From Rhodanobacter sp. B05 (GTDB lineage: Bacteria > Pseudomonadota > Gammaproteobacteria > Xanthomonadales > Rhodanobacteraceae), in contig NZ_MUNU01000015.1 of NCBI RefSeq assembly GCF_002001085.1, positions 124,001 through 188,000 of the forward strand: a DNA stretch of 64,000 bases, read 5' to 3'. Under the pieces are notes generated by a model. That model made no database searches. It was not told the origin of the DNA and saw only the letters and a program-made list of their open reading frames with translations. A program made the position numbers and the translations under genes. Position 1 is the stretch's first letter. Every line of letters begins with the position of its first letter. Positions 15,386 to 23,803 of this stretch are shown piece by piece.

Positions 15386-16351
15386 TCAGTCTTTCGACGT
15401 GGCTGATGCGGGCGCACGGGCGTCGAAGCGCACGGTAACCCGTTGCCCGATGCGCAGATTCTGCGGCTGGTCGAACGCCAGCACGCATTCCACCGTACGG
15501 GCATTGGCACGTACCTGCGGGTCGTTTTCCAGCGTGGCCGGGCCATAGACCTTGCCGATGCGCAGCACATGGGCACTCCAGTGCGCATCGGGGCTGTTCG
15601 TGCTGGCCGAAACCTCGGCGTGCATGCCGGGTTTGACCGTGCCGACGAAACTCTCGTTGAGCTCGGCGCGAACGATGCGCGGCTTGTTCGGCAGCAGGGT
15701 GAACAACGGGCCGGATGACGGCGAGACACTGGCGCCGACCTGCGCCGTCACCTGGATCACGTCGGCGTCGAACGGGGCCAGCAGGCTGCGCTGCTTCAGC
15801 TCGTAGCGGGCTTCGTCCAGCTTCTGGCGCGCCATGTCCAGGCTGGCGCGGGCGCCTTGCTGTTCGGCATCAAGCTGGGCTGCGGCCTCGCGCGCGTCGT
15901 CCGCGCTCTGGCCGTCGCCGGCGCCGGCCGCGACTGCCGCCGCCAGGCGCTGCGCGCGCTGCGCGGCGGCAGCCTGCTTGACGCCGAGCAGCTTCATCTG
16001 CGCCTGTGCCTGCTCCAGCTGGGCCTGCGCGGCATCCACCGCAAGCGTGGCCGGGCGGATATCGAGCTGGGCCAGCAATTGCCCCTGCTTGACGTGATCG
16101 CCTTCGTGCACGGTCACGTTGGCCAGTGTGCCTTCGCGCGGCATCGACAGCGCCAGCAGGCCGCCCTCGATGTCGACCCGGCCACGCGCCACCGCAGCGT
16201 ACTCGGATGGCGGTGCGGTTGCGGTGGTCGCCTCGGGCGCACGCGAGCAGGCGCCCAGCAGCAGGGACAGGCCGAGGGCGATGCCGCCGAGTCGCCAGTC
16301 CGGGCGAGTCGACGGGCGGTTGGGGAGAGGGGCGATGCGGCAAGCCTTCAT
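15386..16351 (-). CDS. Periplasmic adaptor (HlyD/DevB family) of an ABC exporter
   Basis: This 321-residue protein is a membrane-fusion adaptor. It begins with a signal sequence and lipobox (LSLLLGACSRAP, lipid cysteine near residue 35). A lipoyl half follows (EGTLANVTVHEGDHVKQGQLLAQLD), then a long alanine- and glutamine-rich coiled-coil hairpin at about residues 105-190, then the second lipoyl half and a beta-barrel domain. Such adaptors bridge an inner-membrane ABC transporter to an outer-membrane TolC channel. Its start overlaps the ATPase gene by four bases, so the ATPase, permease and adaptor are translationally coupled. Confidence 0.88.
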   Translation of the reverse strand: MKACRIAPLPNRPSTRPDWRLGGIALGLSLLLGACSRAPEATTATAPPSEYAAVARGRVDIEGGLLALSMPREGTLANVTVHEGDHVKQGQLLAQLDIRPATLAVDAAQAQLEQAQAQMKLLGVKQAAAAQRAQRLAAAVAAGAGDGQSADDAREAAAQLDAEQQGARASLDMARQKLDEARYELKQRSLLAPFDADVIQVTAQVGASVSPSSGPLFTLLPNKPRIVRAELNESFVGTVKPGMHAEVSASTNSPDAHWSAHVLRIGKVYGPATLENDPQVRANARTVECVLAFDQPQNLRIGQRVTVRFDARAPASATSKD

Positions 16352-17100
16352 GACGGAGTTCCATGACTGTCGATGGCCGGTGCGGCGGGGCGCCGGTCGC
16401 TGAGGATGTGGCCGTCTTCCATTGCCAGTACCCGGTCGGCGTGCATGACCAGGCGCGGGTCGTGGCTGACGCACAGCACGGTGGTGCCGTGGGTGACGGC
16501 AATGCGGTGCAGGAGGTCGATGATCATCTGGCCATTGGCGGCGTCCAGCGCGCTGGTGGGTTCGTCGGCGAACAGCAGCTGCGGCTCCTTGGCCAGCGCG
16601 CGCGCGATCGCCACGCGTTGCTTTTCTCCACCGGAGAGCTCGGCTGGGCGCAGGCGCATGCGGTGCGCCAGGCCGACCTCCTCCAGCGAGAGCCGGGCGC
16701 GACGTCGCGCCTCGTCGCGCGTCAGGCCCATGTGGTTCAGCGGCAACTCGACCTGCTCGAACGCGCTCAGCGCGGGGAACAGGTTGAAACCCTGGAAGAC
16801 GAAGCCGGTGTGCTCCAGCCGGAAGCGTTCCAGTGCGCGCAGGTCGAGCTGGCCGAGTTCGCTGCCGAGCGCCTGCACACTGCCGCTGTCGATCTTCTGC
16901 AGGCCGCTGAGGATCGACAGCAAGGTGCTCTTGCCGCAACCGGACGGCCCGGAGATCAGGGTCAGCTCGCCGGCCTCGATATCCAGGGTGAGGTCGTCCA
17001 GCACCTGGGTGCGCAGGTGGCCGGAGACGAACGCCTTGCTGACGCCGATAGCGCGCAAGGCGGGCTGATCCGTGACGGCGATGCTGGCCGGGCGATGCAT
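16348..17100 (-). CDS. ABC transporter ATP-binding protein (LolD/MacB/DevA type)
   Basis: This 250-residue protein is an ABC ATPase. It has Walker A GPSGCGKST at residues 51-59, a Q-loop in GFVFQGFNLFPALSA, the signature LSGGEKQRVAIARAL, Walker B LLFADEPTSALD, and the H-loop in VLCVSHDPRL. The sequence groups with the LolD/MacB/DevA class that works with FtsX-like permeases in efflux or lipoprotein transport. It sits between the permease (five bases upstream) and the adaptor (four-base overlap). Confidence 0.92.
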   Translation of the reverse strand: MHRPASIAVTDQPALRAIGVSKAFVSGHLRTQVLDDLTLDIEAGELTLISGPSGCGKSTLLSILSGLQKIDSGSVQALGSELGQLDLRALERFRLEHTGFVFQGFNLFPALSAFEQVELPLNHMGLTRDEARRRARLSLEEVGLAHRMRLRPAELSGGEKQRVAIARALAKEPQLLFADEPTSALDAANGQMIIDLLHRIAVTHGTTVLCVSHDPRLVMHADRVLAMEDGHILSDRRPAAPAIDSHGTPS

Positions 17101-17105
17101 GGCGG

Positions 17106-18236
17106 CTACCTCAGCAAGGTCGCGGGGTCGGCGCGGCGCAGGCTGCGCATCGCGGCGAGGCCGGATACCGCCGCCAGGCCCATCACCAGGATGATGCAGG
17201 CCAGCGCCGCCGGCACATTCAGGATCACCGGCACGTCCTGGCTGCGCGCCAGCAACATCAGCACGATGCCCAGCACGCTGGCGCCGAGCAGGCCCAGCGT
17301 GCCGACCCAGAACGCCTGTTCCAGGACCACTCGACGCAGTGCCGCCACGCCCACGCCGAGTGCATTGAGCGTGGCGTATTCGCGCACCGAGCCGTTCACG
17401 GCGGCGATCAGGGTCTGGCTGGTGATCACCGCGCCGACCAGGAACACGATGCCGGCCAGGAACAGCACGCCAGCGCCGGCGCCGGTATCGAACAACCAGT
17501 ACAGCACCGAGAGACGGGCGAAATCACGGGCGCTCCAGGCGGTATACGGGCCGAAGGCCTGGTCGCCGCGCAGGCGTCGCGCGACGGCCCGGGCCTCGTT
17601 CGGGTGGCGCAATTTCGCCACCAGATAAGTCGGCCCGACATCTTCGGCGTCGCTGTCCAGTCGCCGCGCGGTATCCAGCGAACACAGCACATTGACGCCA
17701 CCGAGCGCGCGCAGGCCGCTGCCGATGCCGACCACATGGACCTGGTGGCCGTTGATGGTGGCGGTCTGGCCGATGCCCACGCCGAGCTGATCGAGCGCCG
17801 AGCGGTCGACCACGATCGCATCCGGTTCGTCCAGCCGGGCGCGCAAGGCCGGAGACAATACCCTGGAGAACATCATGCCGTCGGTGGCCGTGTCGATGCC
17901 CGAAACGAAGACCGACACACCGCCGGTCTCGCGCGGCCCACGCCAGTCGCCATCGACCCAGATGTACGGCTCGACCCGCGTCACCGCCGGATCCATCAGG
18001 ATGCGCGATTCCACGTCCGCATCGATCGAACGGCCAGAACCCACGCTCTGGGTGCCCGGATAGCCGACCCAGACATCGGCCGACGAACCGGTGATGTACA
18101 TGCTGGTGCTGCCGAAGATACCCAGTACCAGGGCCAGCTGCAGCAGCTGCAGCAGGCCGGCGAAGCCGACCGCCAGGATGGCGGGCAGGAAACGCCGCCA
18201 TTCGTAGACCAGGGTCTTGCGGGCGAGGGCAACCAT
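17106..18236 (-). CDS. ABC transporter permease, DevC/FtsX-like
   Basis: This 376-residue permease has one N-terminal helix, a periplasmic domain of about 220 residues, and three C-terminal helices starting near residue 255. That is the DevC/MacB-type layout. The C-terminal ATLNALGVGVAALRRVVLEQ coupling region and the closing SLRRADPATLLR are typical. Together with the adjacent ATPase, adaptor and TolC-like protein it makes a complete DevBCA-TolC style tripartite exporter. Its stop shares a base with the ATG region of its upstream neighbour. Confidence 0.88.
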   Translation of the reverse strand: MVALARKTLVYEWRRFLPAILAVGFAGLLQLLQLALVLGIFGSTSMYITGSSADVWVGYPGTQSVGSGRSIDADVESRILMDPAVTRVEPYIWVDGDWRGPRETGGVSVFVSGIDTATDGMMFSRVLSPALRARLDEPDAIVVDRSALDQLGVGIGQTATINGHQVHVVGIGSGLRALGGVNVLCSLDTARRLDSDAEDVGPTYLVAKLRHPNEARAVARRLRGDQAFGPYTAWSARDFARLSVLYWLFDTGAGAGVLFLAGIVFLVGAVITSQTLIAAVNGSVREYATLNALGVGVAALRRVVLEQAFWVGTLGLLGASVLGIVLMLLARSQDVPVILNVPAALACIILVMGLAAVSGLAAMRSLRRADPATLLR

Positions 18237-19702
18237 CAGTGATGCGCCTCGCCGTCGCTGTCACTGGTGGCCGTCGGAGGTGTCCCCAGTTGGTCGGCGG
18301 TCGGCAGGGGTGCACCGCCCAGGGCCTTGAACAAGGCCACGTAGGCGAGGCTGTGTCCGGCGCGGGCGTCGGCCAGTTCGATCGCGGCCTGGTCAGCCGC
18401 GATCTGGCTCTCGCTGCGATCGAGCGGGCCGGCCAGCTGCAGGCGCTGCCGCGCCTGTGTGGAATGGTCGACGCGCGCCAGGGCATGCCAGGCGAGGGTA
18501 TCCTGTTGTTCGCGCTGCTCCTGCTGCTGCAGGCTGCCGAGCGCGCTCTCGACCTCGGCCACTCCTTGCAGGACCGCCTGCCGATAGGCAATCACACTCG
18601 CCTTCAGTTCATGGTCCCTGGCGTGCTTGGCGGCCAGCCGTATGCCCCAGTCGAACAGCGGAATGCTGATTTCCGGTCCCAGCGACACGATGCCATTGGG
18701 TGTGTCGGAGTGCGGTTTGTTGTTGTCGATATCGGTGGCCCAGTCGATCGAGCCGCCGAGGCCGAGCTTGGGGAACATGTCGGCATGCGCCAGCGCCTGC
18801 TCGCCAGCGGCCTGCAGCACGGCGGCTTCCGCGCGGGCGATTTCGGGGCGTGTGCGGACGAGATCGGCTGGCGTATCTTCCAATTGCCAGGCGCCCAGCT
18901 CGGGCGGGGGACCGGGCTGCAACCAGGCCGGGTCGGGTTGGTTCTTGCCGAGCAGCACGGCCAGCCGTTGCGTGCTGGCGTTGATCGCCTGTCGCGGCGC
19001 CGCCAGCGCGGCCTGCGATTGGGCATAGGCCGCCTGCGCCTGGTCGACCGCGCCCGGCGCTACCAGGTGCAGTCGCTGGCGCACGCCCAGCATCTGCCAT
19101 GCCTCTCGGCGCGCCTGGCTGATTCGCGACAACAACTGCTCCTGCTGCTGTGCCGTGCGCAACTCGATCCACTCGCGCACCACCTCGGCGACCAGCGACA
19201 CCTGCGCGCTGCGCAGATCGGCCACGCTGGCATCCAGTGCGCCTCGCGCCTCGCGGCGAGTGCCTTCGCCGCGGCCGAACAGCCCCAGCTCCCAATTGGC
19301 GTCGAAGCCGACAAAGAAATACGAGGCGTTGGCACTCGGATCAACCACGTCGTTGGTACCGAAGCGCAGGCTGGGCAGGTAACGTGCGCCGGCGCGGTCA
19401 TGCAGGGCACGCACCGCGCGCAGCCGCTCGACGGCCTCGGCCACATCGAGGTTGCTGGCCAGGGCGCGATCGACCAGTGCATCGAGTTCGGGATCGGTAA
19501 AGGCATGCCACCAGCCGTGCAGGTCGGTGGGTTTGGCCTGGGTCGAGGCCGCCGCATGCTGCCACTGGGCAGGCACCGGCGGTGACAGGCGGGGCAGCGG
19601 CTCCGCGCAACCGGCCAGGGCGATCAGCAGCGCGCCCACCAGGCAATTACGCAGGTGCACGTTGGTATGGGGTTTGCTGGATCGAAGGGGCACGCTATGC
19701 AT
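18236..19702 (-). CDS. Outer-membrane efflux lipoprotein, NodT/TolC family
   Basis: This 488-residue protein is an RND-type outer-membrane factor. It has a lipoprotein signal (LIALAGCAEPLPRL, lipid cysteine near residue 32), a WWHAFTDPELDALVDRALASNLDV opening, and paired coiled-coil repeats with SLVAEVVREWIELRTAQQQ and LGPEISIPLFDWG, the usual OEP landmarks. It would provide the outer-membrane channel for the ABC exporter encoded by the next three genes. It is the first gene of the exporter operon, 153 bases after the histidine kinase gene. Confidence 0.9.
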   Translation of the reverse strand: MHSVPLRSSKPHTNVHLRNCLVGALLIALAGCAEPLPRLSPPVPAQWQHAAASTQAKPTDLHGWWHAFTDPELDALVDRALASNLDVAEAVERLRAVRALHDRAGARYLPSLRFGTNDVVDPSANASYFFVGFDANWELGLFGRGEGTRREARGALDASVADLRSAQVSLVAEVVREWIELRTAQQQEQLLSRISQARREAWQMLGVRQRLHLVAPGAVDQAQAAYAQSQAALAAPRQAINASTQRLAVLLGKNQPDPAWLQPGPPPELGAWQLEDTPADLVRTRPEIARAEAAVLQAAGEQALAHADMFPKLGLGGSIDWATDIDNNKPHSDTPNGIVSLGPEISIPLFDWGIRLAAKHARDHELKASVIAYRQAVLQGVAEVESALGSLQQQEQREQQDTLAWHALARVDHSTQARQRLQLAGPLDRSESQIAADQAAIELADARAGHSLAYVALFKALGGAPLPTADQLGTPPTATSDSDGEAHH

Positions 19703-19855
19703 TGTCCATAGGCACGATCCGACGCTTGTGCAACGTCCGATTCGTGATGAGCAAAAGGGGGGCCATTGTCGCGTCGAAGTCTTTGCCTATTCTGACGGTG
19801 TGGCCATGAACTGCGCCAGTCGGCGCCGGGGCGTGGCGGAGGTCGTTAGCCATGG

Positions 19856-21253
19856 TCATGCCGATGGCGGCGGAAAATGCACCTCGACGCACAAGCCGTG
19901 CGGCTCGGCGAGTCGGTAGATGACCCTGGCGTGGTGTCGCTCGGCGGTGCGCTGGACGATTGCCAGACCCAGGCCGCTGCCCTCTTCGTTGCTGCCGGCC
20001 AGGCGGAAGAACCGCTCGCTCAGGCGTGGCAGCAGGTCGGGCGGCACGCCGGGTCCGTTGTCTTCGATGCTGAGGCAAACTTCGCCCCCGCCCTGTGCGC
20101 TCAGAGCCACGGTGACCATGCTGTCGCGGCCAGCGTAGCGAATCGCGTTGTCGATCAGGTTGTCGAGCAGATCCAGCATGCTGGATGCGTCGCCAAGGAT
20201 CATCATCGCCTGGTCGTGGCCCTCGTAGCCGAGATCGACGCCGGCGCGCAACGCATCGTGCACGCGCTGCGATACCGCCTCGGGTATCAGCTTGCCCAGG
20301 TCGAGCAGGATGGGCTCGCCCAGCTCCAGTGGTGAAGCCTGGGCACGGGTCAGTGCCAGCAATTGCGACGAGGTGCGGGCCGCGCGCTGGGTCAGGCGCT
20401 GGATGTGGGCCAGTGCATCCGTCACGGTTTCCGGTCGCGGGTCGGCGATCGCGCGGTCGACGTGCAGGCTCAGTCCGGTCAGCGGCGTGCGCAACTGGTG
20501 CGCGGCGTCGGCAATGAAGCGGTCATGCAAGGCGAGCATGCCGCGCAGGCGGCTGAACAGGGCGTCGATGGTGCGCGTCAGTGGCAGGATTTCCTGCGGC
20601 ACGTCGGGGCCGCCGATCGGCGTCAGTTCGTGGGATCGGGCTGCCAGCCGGGCGGTCAACGGATCGAGCACGCGCAGCCCGCGGCCGACGCCGAACCAGA
20701 GCAGCGACAGCACGGCGGCGATCAGCGTGGTCTGCACCATGATCGAAAGCAGCAGGATTTCGTTGGCCTGCTGATGGCGGTCGTGCAGGGTTTCGGCGAC
20801 GGTGACGACCAGGCTGTCCGAAGGATCGCCCGGCGCCGTCGTTCGCACCGCGGCCGCGCGCAGCGCATGACTGTCCAGGCGTGTGCTGTAGAGCTGCGGC
20901 GTGTTGTCCGGCGGTGGCGCCGCGGTGGCGGGAAGCAGTTGGGCGCTGCCGGCGAGCAGGCCACGCCGCGCACTGTTCACCTGGAAATAGCTGTGGCCTT
21001 CGCGGTCGTATTCGAGCAGGAAGCGCGCCTGCGGACTCAGTTGGGTGCCCAGCCTGGGATCGGCAAGCATCTTCGCCAGCATCACCGCATCGTCGCTGAG
21101 GTCGCGGTCGTGTACCCGGTTGGCATAGGTCAAGGCCACGCCGTAGGTGAGCAGCGCATCCAGGATCAGCAGGATCGCCATCGGAACCAGCAGCACGAGC
21201 AGCAAGCGCCGGCGCAGGCTGGGGCGGCGACGGACGGCGGGCACGGGATTCAT
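19856..21253 (-). CDS. Sensor histidine kinase, TctE/QseC-like
   Basis: This 465-residue membrane kinase has a helix near residues 16-40, a periplasmic sensor region of about 120 residues, and a second helix near residue 170. A HAMP-like linker follows, then the H-box AAHQLRTPLTGL near residue 250, an N-box LIDNAIRYAG, and G-boxes DNGPGVPP and GSGLGLAIV. It phosphorylates the OmpR-type regulator whose gene overlaps its start by four bases. The pair lies directly upstream of the exporter genes on the same strand, so it may control them in response to an envelope or antimicrobial signal. The signal itself is unknown. Confidence 0.92.
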   Translation of the reverse strand: MNPVPAVRRRPSLRRRLLLVLLVPMAILLILDALLTYGVALTYANRVHDRDLSDDAVMLAKMLADPRLGTQLSPQARFLLEYDREGHSYFQVNSARRGLLAGSAQLLPATAAPPPDNTPQLYSTRLDSHALRAAAVRTTAPGDPSDSLVVTVAETLHDRHQQANEILLLSIMVQTTLIAAVLSLLWFGVGRGLRVLDPLTARLAARSHELTPIGGPDVPQEILPLTRTIDALFSRLRGMLALHDRFIADAAHQLRTPLTGLSLHVDRAIADPRPETVTDALAHIQRLTQRAARTSSQLLALTRAQASPLELGEPILLDLGKLIPEAVSQRVHDALRAGVDLGYEGHDQAMMILGDASSMLDLLDNLIDNAIRYAGRDSMVTVALSAQGGGEVCLSIEDNGPGVPPDLLPRLSERFFRLAGSNEEGSGLGLAIVQRTAERHHARVIYRLAEPHGLCVEVHFPPPSA

Positions 21254-21942
21254 CCGGGATCACGTGCGGATACGCTGGCTTCTTCCAGCAGGTAGCCGAG
21301 CCCGCGGATCGTGCGTACGCCGGTGCCGCTGCCATCCAGCTTGCGACGCAGACGATGGATCGCGATATCCAGCCCGTTGTCGGTCAGTTCCTGATCCCAG
21401 TCGCACAGCGCCTCGATCAGCTGGGCACGACTGGTGACCCGCTCGGGTCGCAGCGCGAGTGCTTCGAGCAGGCCGAACTCGCGTGCGGTCAGTTCCAGCG
21501 GAGCCTGGTCGATCCATGCCCGATGACCTGGCAGATCCAGCCGCAGCCGGCCGATGACCAGTTCGGGTTTGCCCTGGCTGCCGACCCGCCGCAGCAGAGC
21601 CCGCACGCGGGCCTCGAACTCGGTCAGCGCGAACGGTTTCACCAGATAGTCGTCGGCACCCAGGTCGAGCACCCGGATGCGCTCCGGCAGGCCGTCGCGC
21701 GCGGTCACCACAAGTACCGGTATGCCGCTGCCCCGGTTGCGCAGGCGCTGCAGCACTTCGCTGCCGTCAAGCGCAGGAAGGCCAAGATCGAGCACCAGCA
21801 GGTCATAATCGTGATCGTGCAGCGCCGCGTCGGCCAGGTTGCCGGCGGCCACGCGGTCCACCGCATGTCCACCTTGACGCAGCGAAGCGCAGATGCCCTC
21901 GGCAATGGAAGCGTCGTCTTCGGCCAGCAGAATGCGCATCAT
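21250..21942 (-). CDS. OmpR-family response regulator
   Basis: This 230-residue regulator has a receiver domain (LLAEDD near residues 5-10, phosphoacceptor Asp in LLVLDLGLPA, and conserved Lys in DYLVKPFALTE) and a C-terminal winged-helix domain (LELTAREFGLLEALAL, then LDIAIHRLRRKLDG and VRTIRGLGYLLE). Two adjacent ATGs at 21942 and 21939 are possible; the second puts the phosphorylated Asp at residue 51. GGGAA precedes the start. It overlaps the kinase gene by four bases and leads the minus-strand run that includes the exporter. Confidence 0.93.
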   Translation of the reverse strand: MMRILLAEDDASIAEGICASLRQGGHAVDRVAAGNLADAALHDHDYDLLVLDLGLPALDGSEVLQRLRNRGSGIPVLVVTARDGLPERIRVLDLGADDYLVKPFALTEFEARVRALLRRVGSQGKPELVIGRLRLDLPGHRAWIDQAPLELTAREFGLLEALALRPERVTSRAQLIEALCDWDQELTDNGLDIAIHRLRRKLDGSGTGVRTIRGLGYLLEEASVSARDPG

Positions 21943-22118
21943 GAATTCCCGGTCAGCGCCTGAGTGTGATTGGCGTGGCGTTCGACGGCAAACCGACGCG
22001 GGCCAAGTCTCGCCGGCGGCTACGATTTCGCGTCTGTGCAGACCGTGCAGTTGGTCATCAGTTCCCCGCCCTGGTCCGGATTCGCCGCCTGCATCGTGGC
22101 CCGACCGACCCGCAACAC

Positions 22119-22658
22119 TCAGGCGTAGGCGCGGCGGTGCTCGCGGTGCGGCGGATAATAGGCGAACACGTGGCTGTTGCTGCCGTAGAAATCCATGTTC
22201 TCGATGTGCTCGCCGCCGAGGCGCTCGGCCAGCCGGTCCGAAGCCTCGTTGCCGATGCGCACCAGGCTGATCACCCGCGGCGCGTGCAACTGGTGCCAGG
22301 CGAACTCGAGCACGGCATTGCCGGCTTCGGTGGCATAACCGTGGTGGCGATGACCTGGCTTGAGCATCCAGCCCAGCTCCAGATCCGGCCAGCCGTCTGG
22401 GTACATCAGACCCGCGCGACCGATGAACTCGCCGCTGTCCTTGAGTTCCAGCGCCCACATCCCGCAGCCGCGCAGTTGCCAGTGGCCCAGCAACATGGCC
22501 AGCGAGCGCCAGGCATTGGTGCGATCCAGCGGCTGGCCATCGCCGACCCAGCGCGTGCTCTCCGGATCGGCCAGCATGGCGGCGTAGTCGTCGAAGTGCC
22601 GCTCGGTCAACGCAGTCAGGCGCAGACGCGCCGTTTCAATGGTGGGAATCTCAAACAT
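22119..22658 (-). CDS. GNAT acetyltransferase, RimJ/RimL-like
   Basis: This 179-residue protein follows the RimJ/RimL acetyltransferase pattern: an IETARLRLTALTERHFDDYAA start, FIGRAGLMY in the central strand, LELGWMLKPGHRHHGYATEAGNAVLEFAW with the acetyl-CoA binding loop, and VISLVRIGNEASDRLAERLG. Family members acetylate protein N-termini or small amines. It stands 12 bases after the SET-domain gene on the same strand; no functional link is evident. Confidence 0.88.
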   Translation of the reverse strand: MFEIPTIETARLRLTALTERHFDDYAAMLADPESTRWVGDGQPLDRTNAWRSLAMLLGHWQLRGCGMWALELKDSGEFIGRAGLMYPDGWPDLELGWMLKPGHRHHGYATEAGNAVLEFAWHQLHAPRVISLVRIGNEASDRLAERLGGEHIENMDFYGSNSHVFAYYPPHREHRRAYA

Positions 22659-22670
22659 TACGATCAGCCA

Positions 22671-23150
22671 TCACGCCCGGGTCTGAGTGGCTGTCAGCAG
22701 TTCGGCCAGGGCACGGGTACTGCTGGCCAGGCTCTCTTGCCAGGACAACCCGCTGATTGTCTCACCTGTGGCCGAATCGACAAAATCCTCGGCCTGGCCG
22801 GGGGGCAGCAGGTGGCGGTAATCCACCGTGATCTCGCTGCCGGGCGGCAGTTCGGCCAACGCGAACACGAAACCAAGATGCCACAGCCCGTTCGGCGTGA
22901 AACTGTGGTTGATGTAGCACTCGTCCGGCCAGTCCGGCGACAGCGTGTAGCGATCCTCGAACCAGCGCGCGCTGGCGTGCCACTGGGCGCGCAGCTCTTC
23001 GGATGCCTCGATCTCGGCGTGCCGGAACGTGGTCGCGATGCCGTCCGGCGCGGTGATGATGCGGCCGGCGGCCACGCTTTCGTCCAGGAACAGGCCCTTG
23101 CCGGCGCCCCTGATGGTGGACGGCGCGATGTGGTAACGCGGCAGGATCAT
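22671..23150 (-). CDS. Stand-alone SET-domain protein
   Basis: This 159-residue protein is a minimal SET domain. It has STIRGAGKGLFLDESVAAGRII at the start, the CYINHSFTPN block with the NHS motif near residue 80, and LAELPPGSEITVDYRHLLPP, the usual ITVDY strand. SET domains transfer methyl groups from S-adenosylmethionine to protein lysines. Bacterial stand-alone copies occur but their targets are mostly unknown. The start is well placed and nothing is truncated. Confidence 0.8.
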   Translation of the reverse strand: MILPRYHIAPSTIRGAGKGLFLDESVAAGRIITAPDGIATTFRHAEIEASEELRAQWHASARWFEDRYTLSPDWPDECYINHSFTPNGLWHLGFVFALAELPPGSEITVDYRHLLPPGQAEDFVDSATGETISGLSWQESLASSTRALAELLTATQTRA

Positions 23151-23239
23151 GGCAGGGCGTCAGGGCAGCGGAAGCGCGCGAGTGTAGCGCAGGCGGCGCG
23201 CCAGAGCGCTGCCTGCGCTTCCGTGGCGTCGGCGCCGGC

Positions 23240-23587
23240 TCAGTCCTCCGCAGACACCTTGTGGTGCAGGGGCTTGGGAGCCACCACGCTGTCTTCGGCG
23301 GCGACCGCGCCAGTCGCCGGGTCCGCGAGCAGGATCGCACTGCGGTTGCGCTCGATCGTGGCCTTGCCGATGCCTTTGACATGTTTCAGGTCGTCGGCCT
23401 TCTTGAACGGGCCGTGCGCGTCGCGCCAGGCCACGATCGCCTCGGCCCGCGAGGTGCCGATGCCGTCGAGCGACCTGGCGATGGTCGCGGCATCCGCCTG
23501 GTTGATGTTGACCGGCGTGGCCGCGAACAGCAGGCCCGGTGCGGCGAGGGCCAGGACGATGAGAAGTGTGGCGAGTTTGTGGAACAT
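23240..23587 (-). CDS. ComEA-like secreted helix-hairpin-helix protein
   Basis: This 115-residue protein has a signal peptide (LIVLALAAPGLLFAA) and a tandem helix-hairpin-helix domain: VNINQADAATIARSLDGIG, then RAEAIVAWRDAHGPF, then VKGIGKATIERN. This is the ComEA layout. ComEA binds incoming DNA in the periplasm during natural transformation. Short ComEA-like proteins are common in Xanthomonadales and need not be competence factors. A GGAGG ribosome-binding site precedes the start on the minus strand. Confidence 0.85.
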   Translation of the reverse strand: MFHKLATLLIVLALAAPGLLFAATPVNINQADAATIARSLDGIGTSRAEAIVAWRDAHGPFKKADDLKHVKGIGKATIERNRSAILLADPATGAVAAEDSVVAPKPLHHKVSAED

Positions 23588-23803
23588 GGTCTTCCTCCTT
23601 GAATGGATGACGGCTTGGTGGTGCGGCGAGTCGATGCCGCGACCTCACGATGCGCGAAAGCGCTGCGCCATGCAGTCGGATGCCTGTGCACCCGGACGTG
23701 CGGATTGCGTGCCCGCGATTGTGGGTGTCGGCCGGGTTGCGTGTCGGTGCCGTCGGGGCGCGCTGCTACAATGGCCTATTGTTCGCAAGCCGGAGTGTGC
23801 TCC

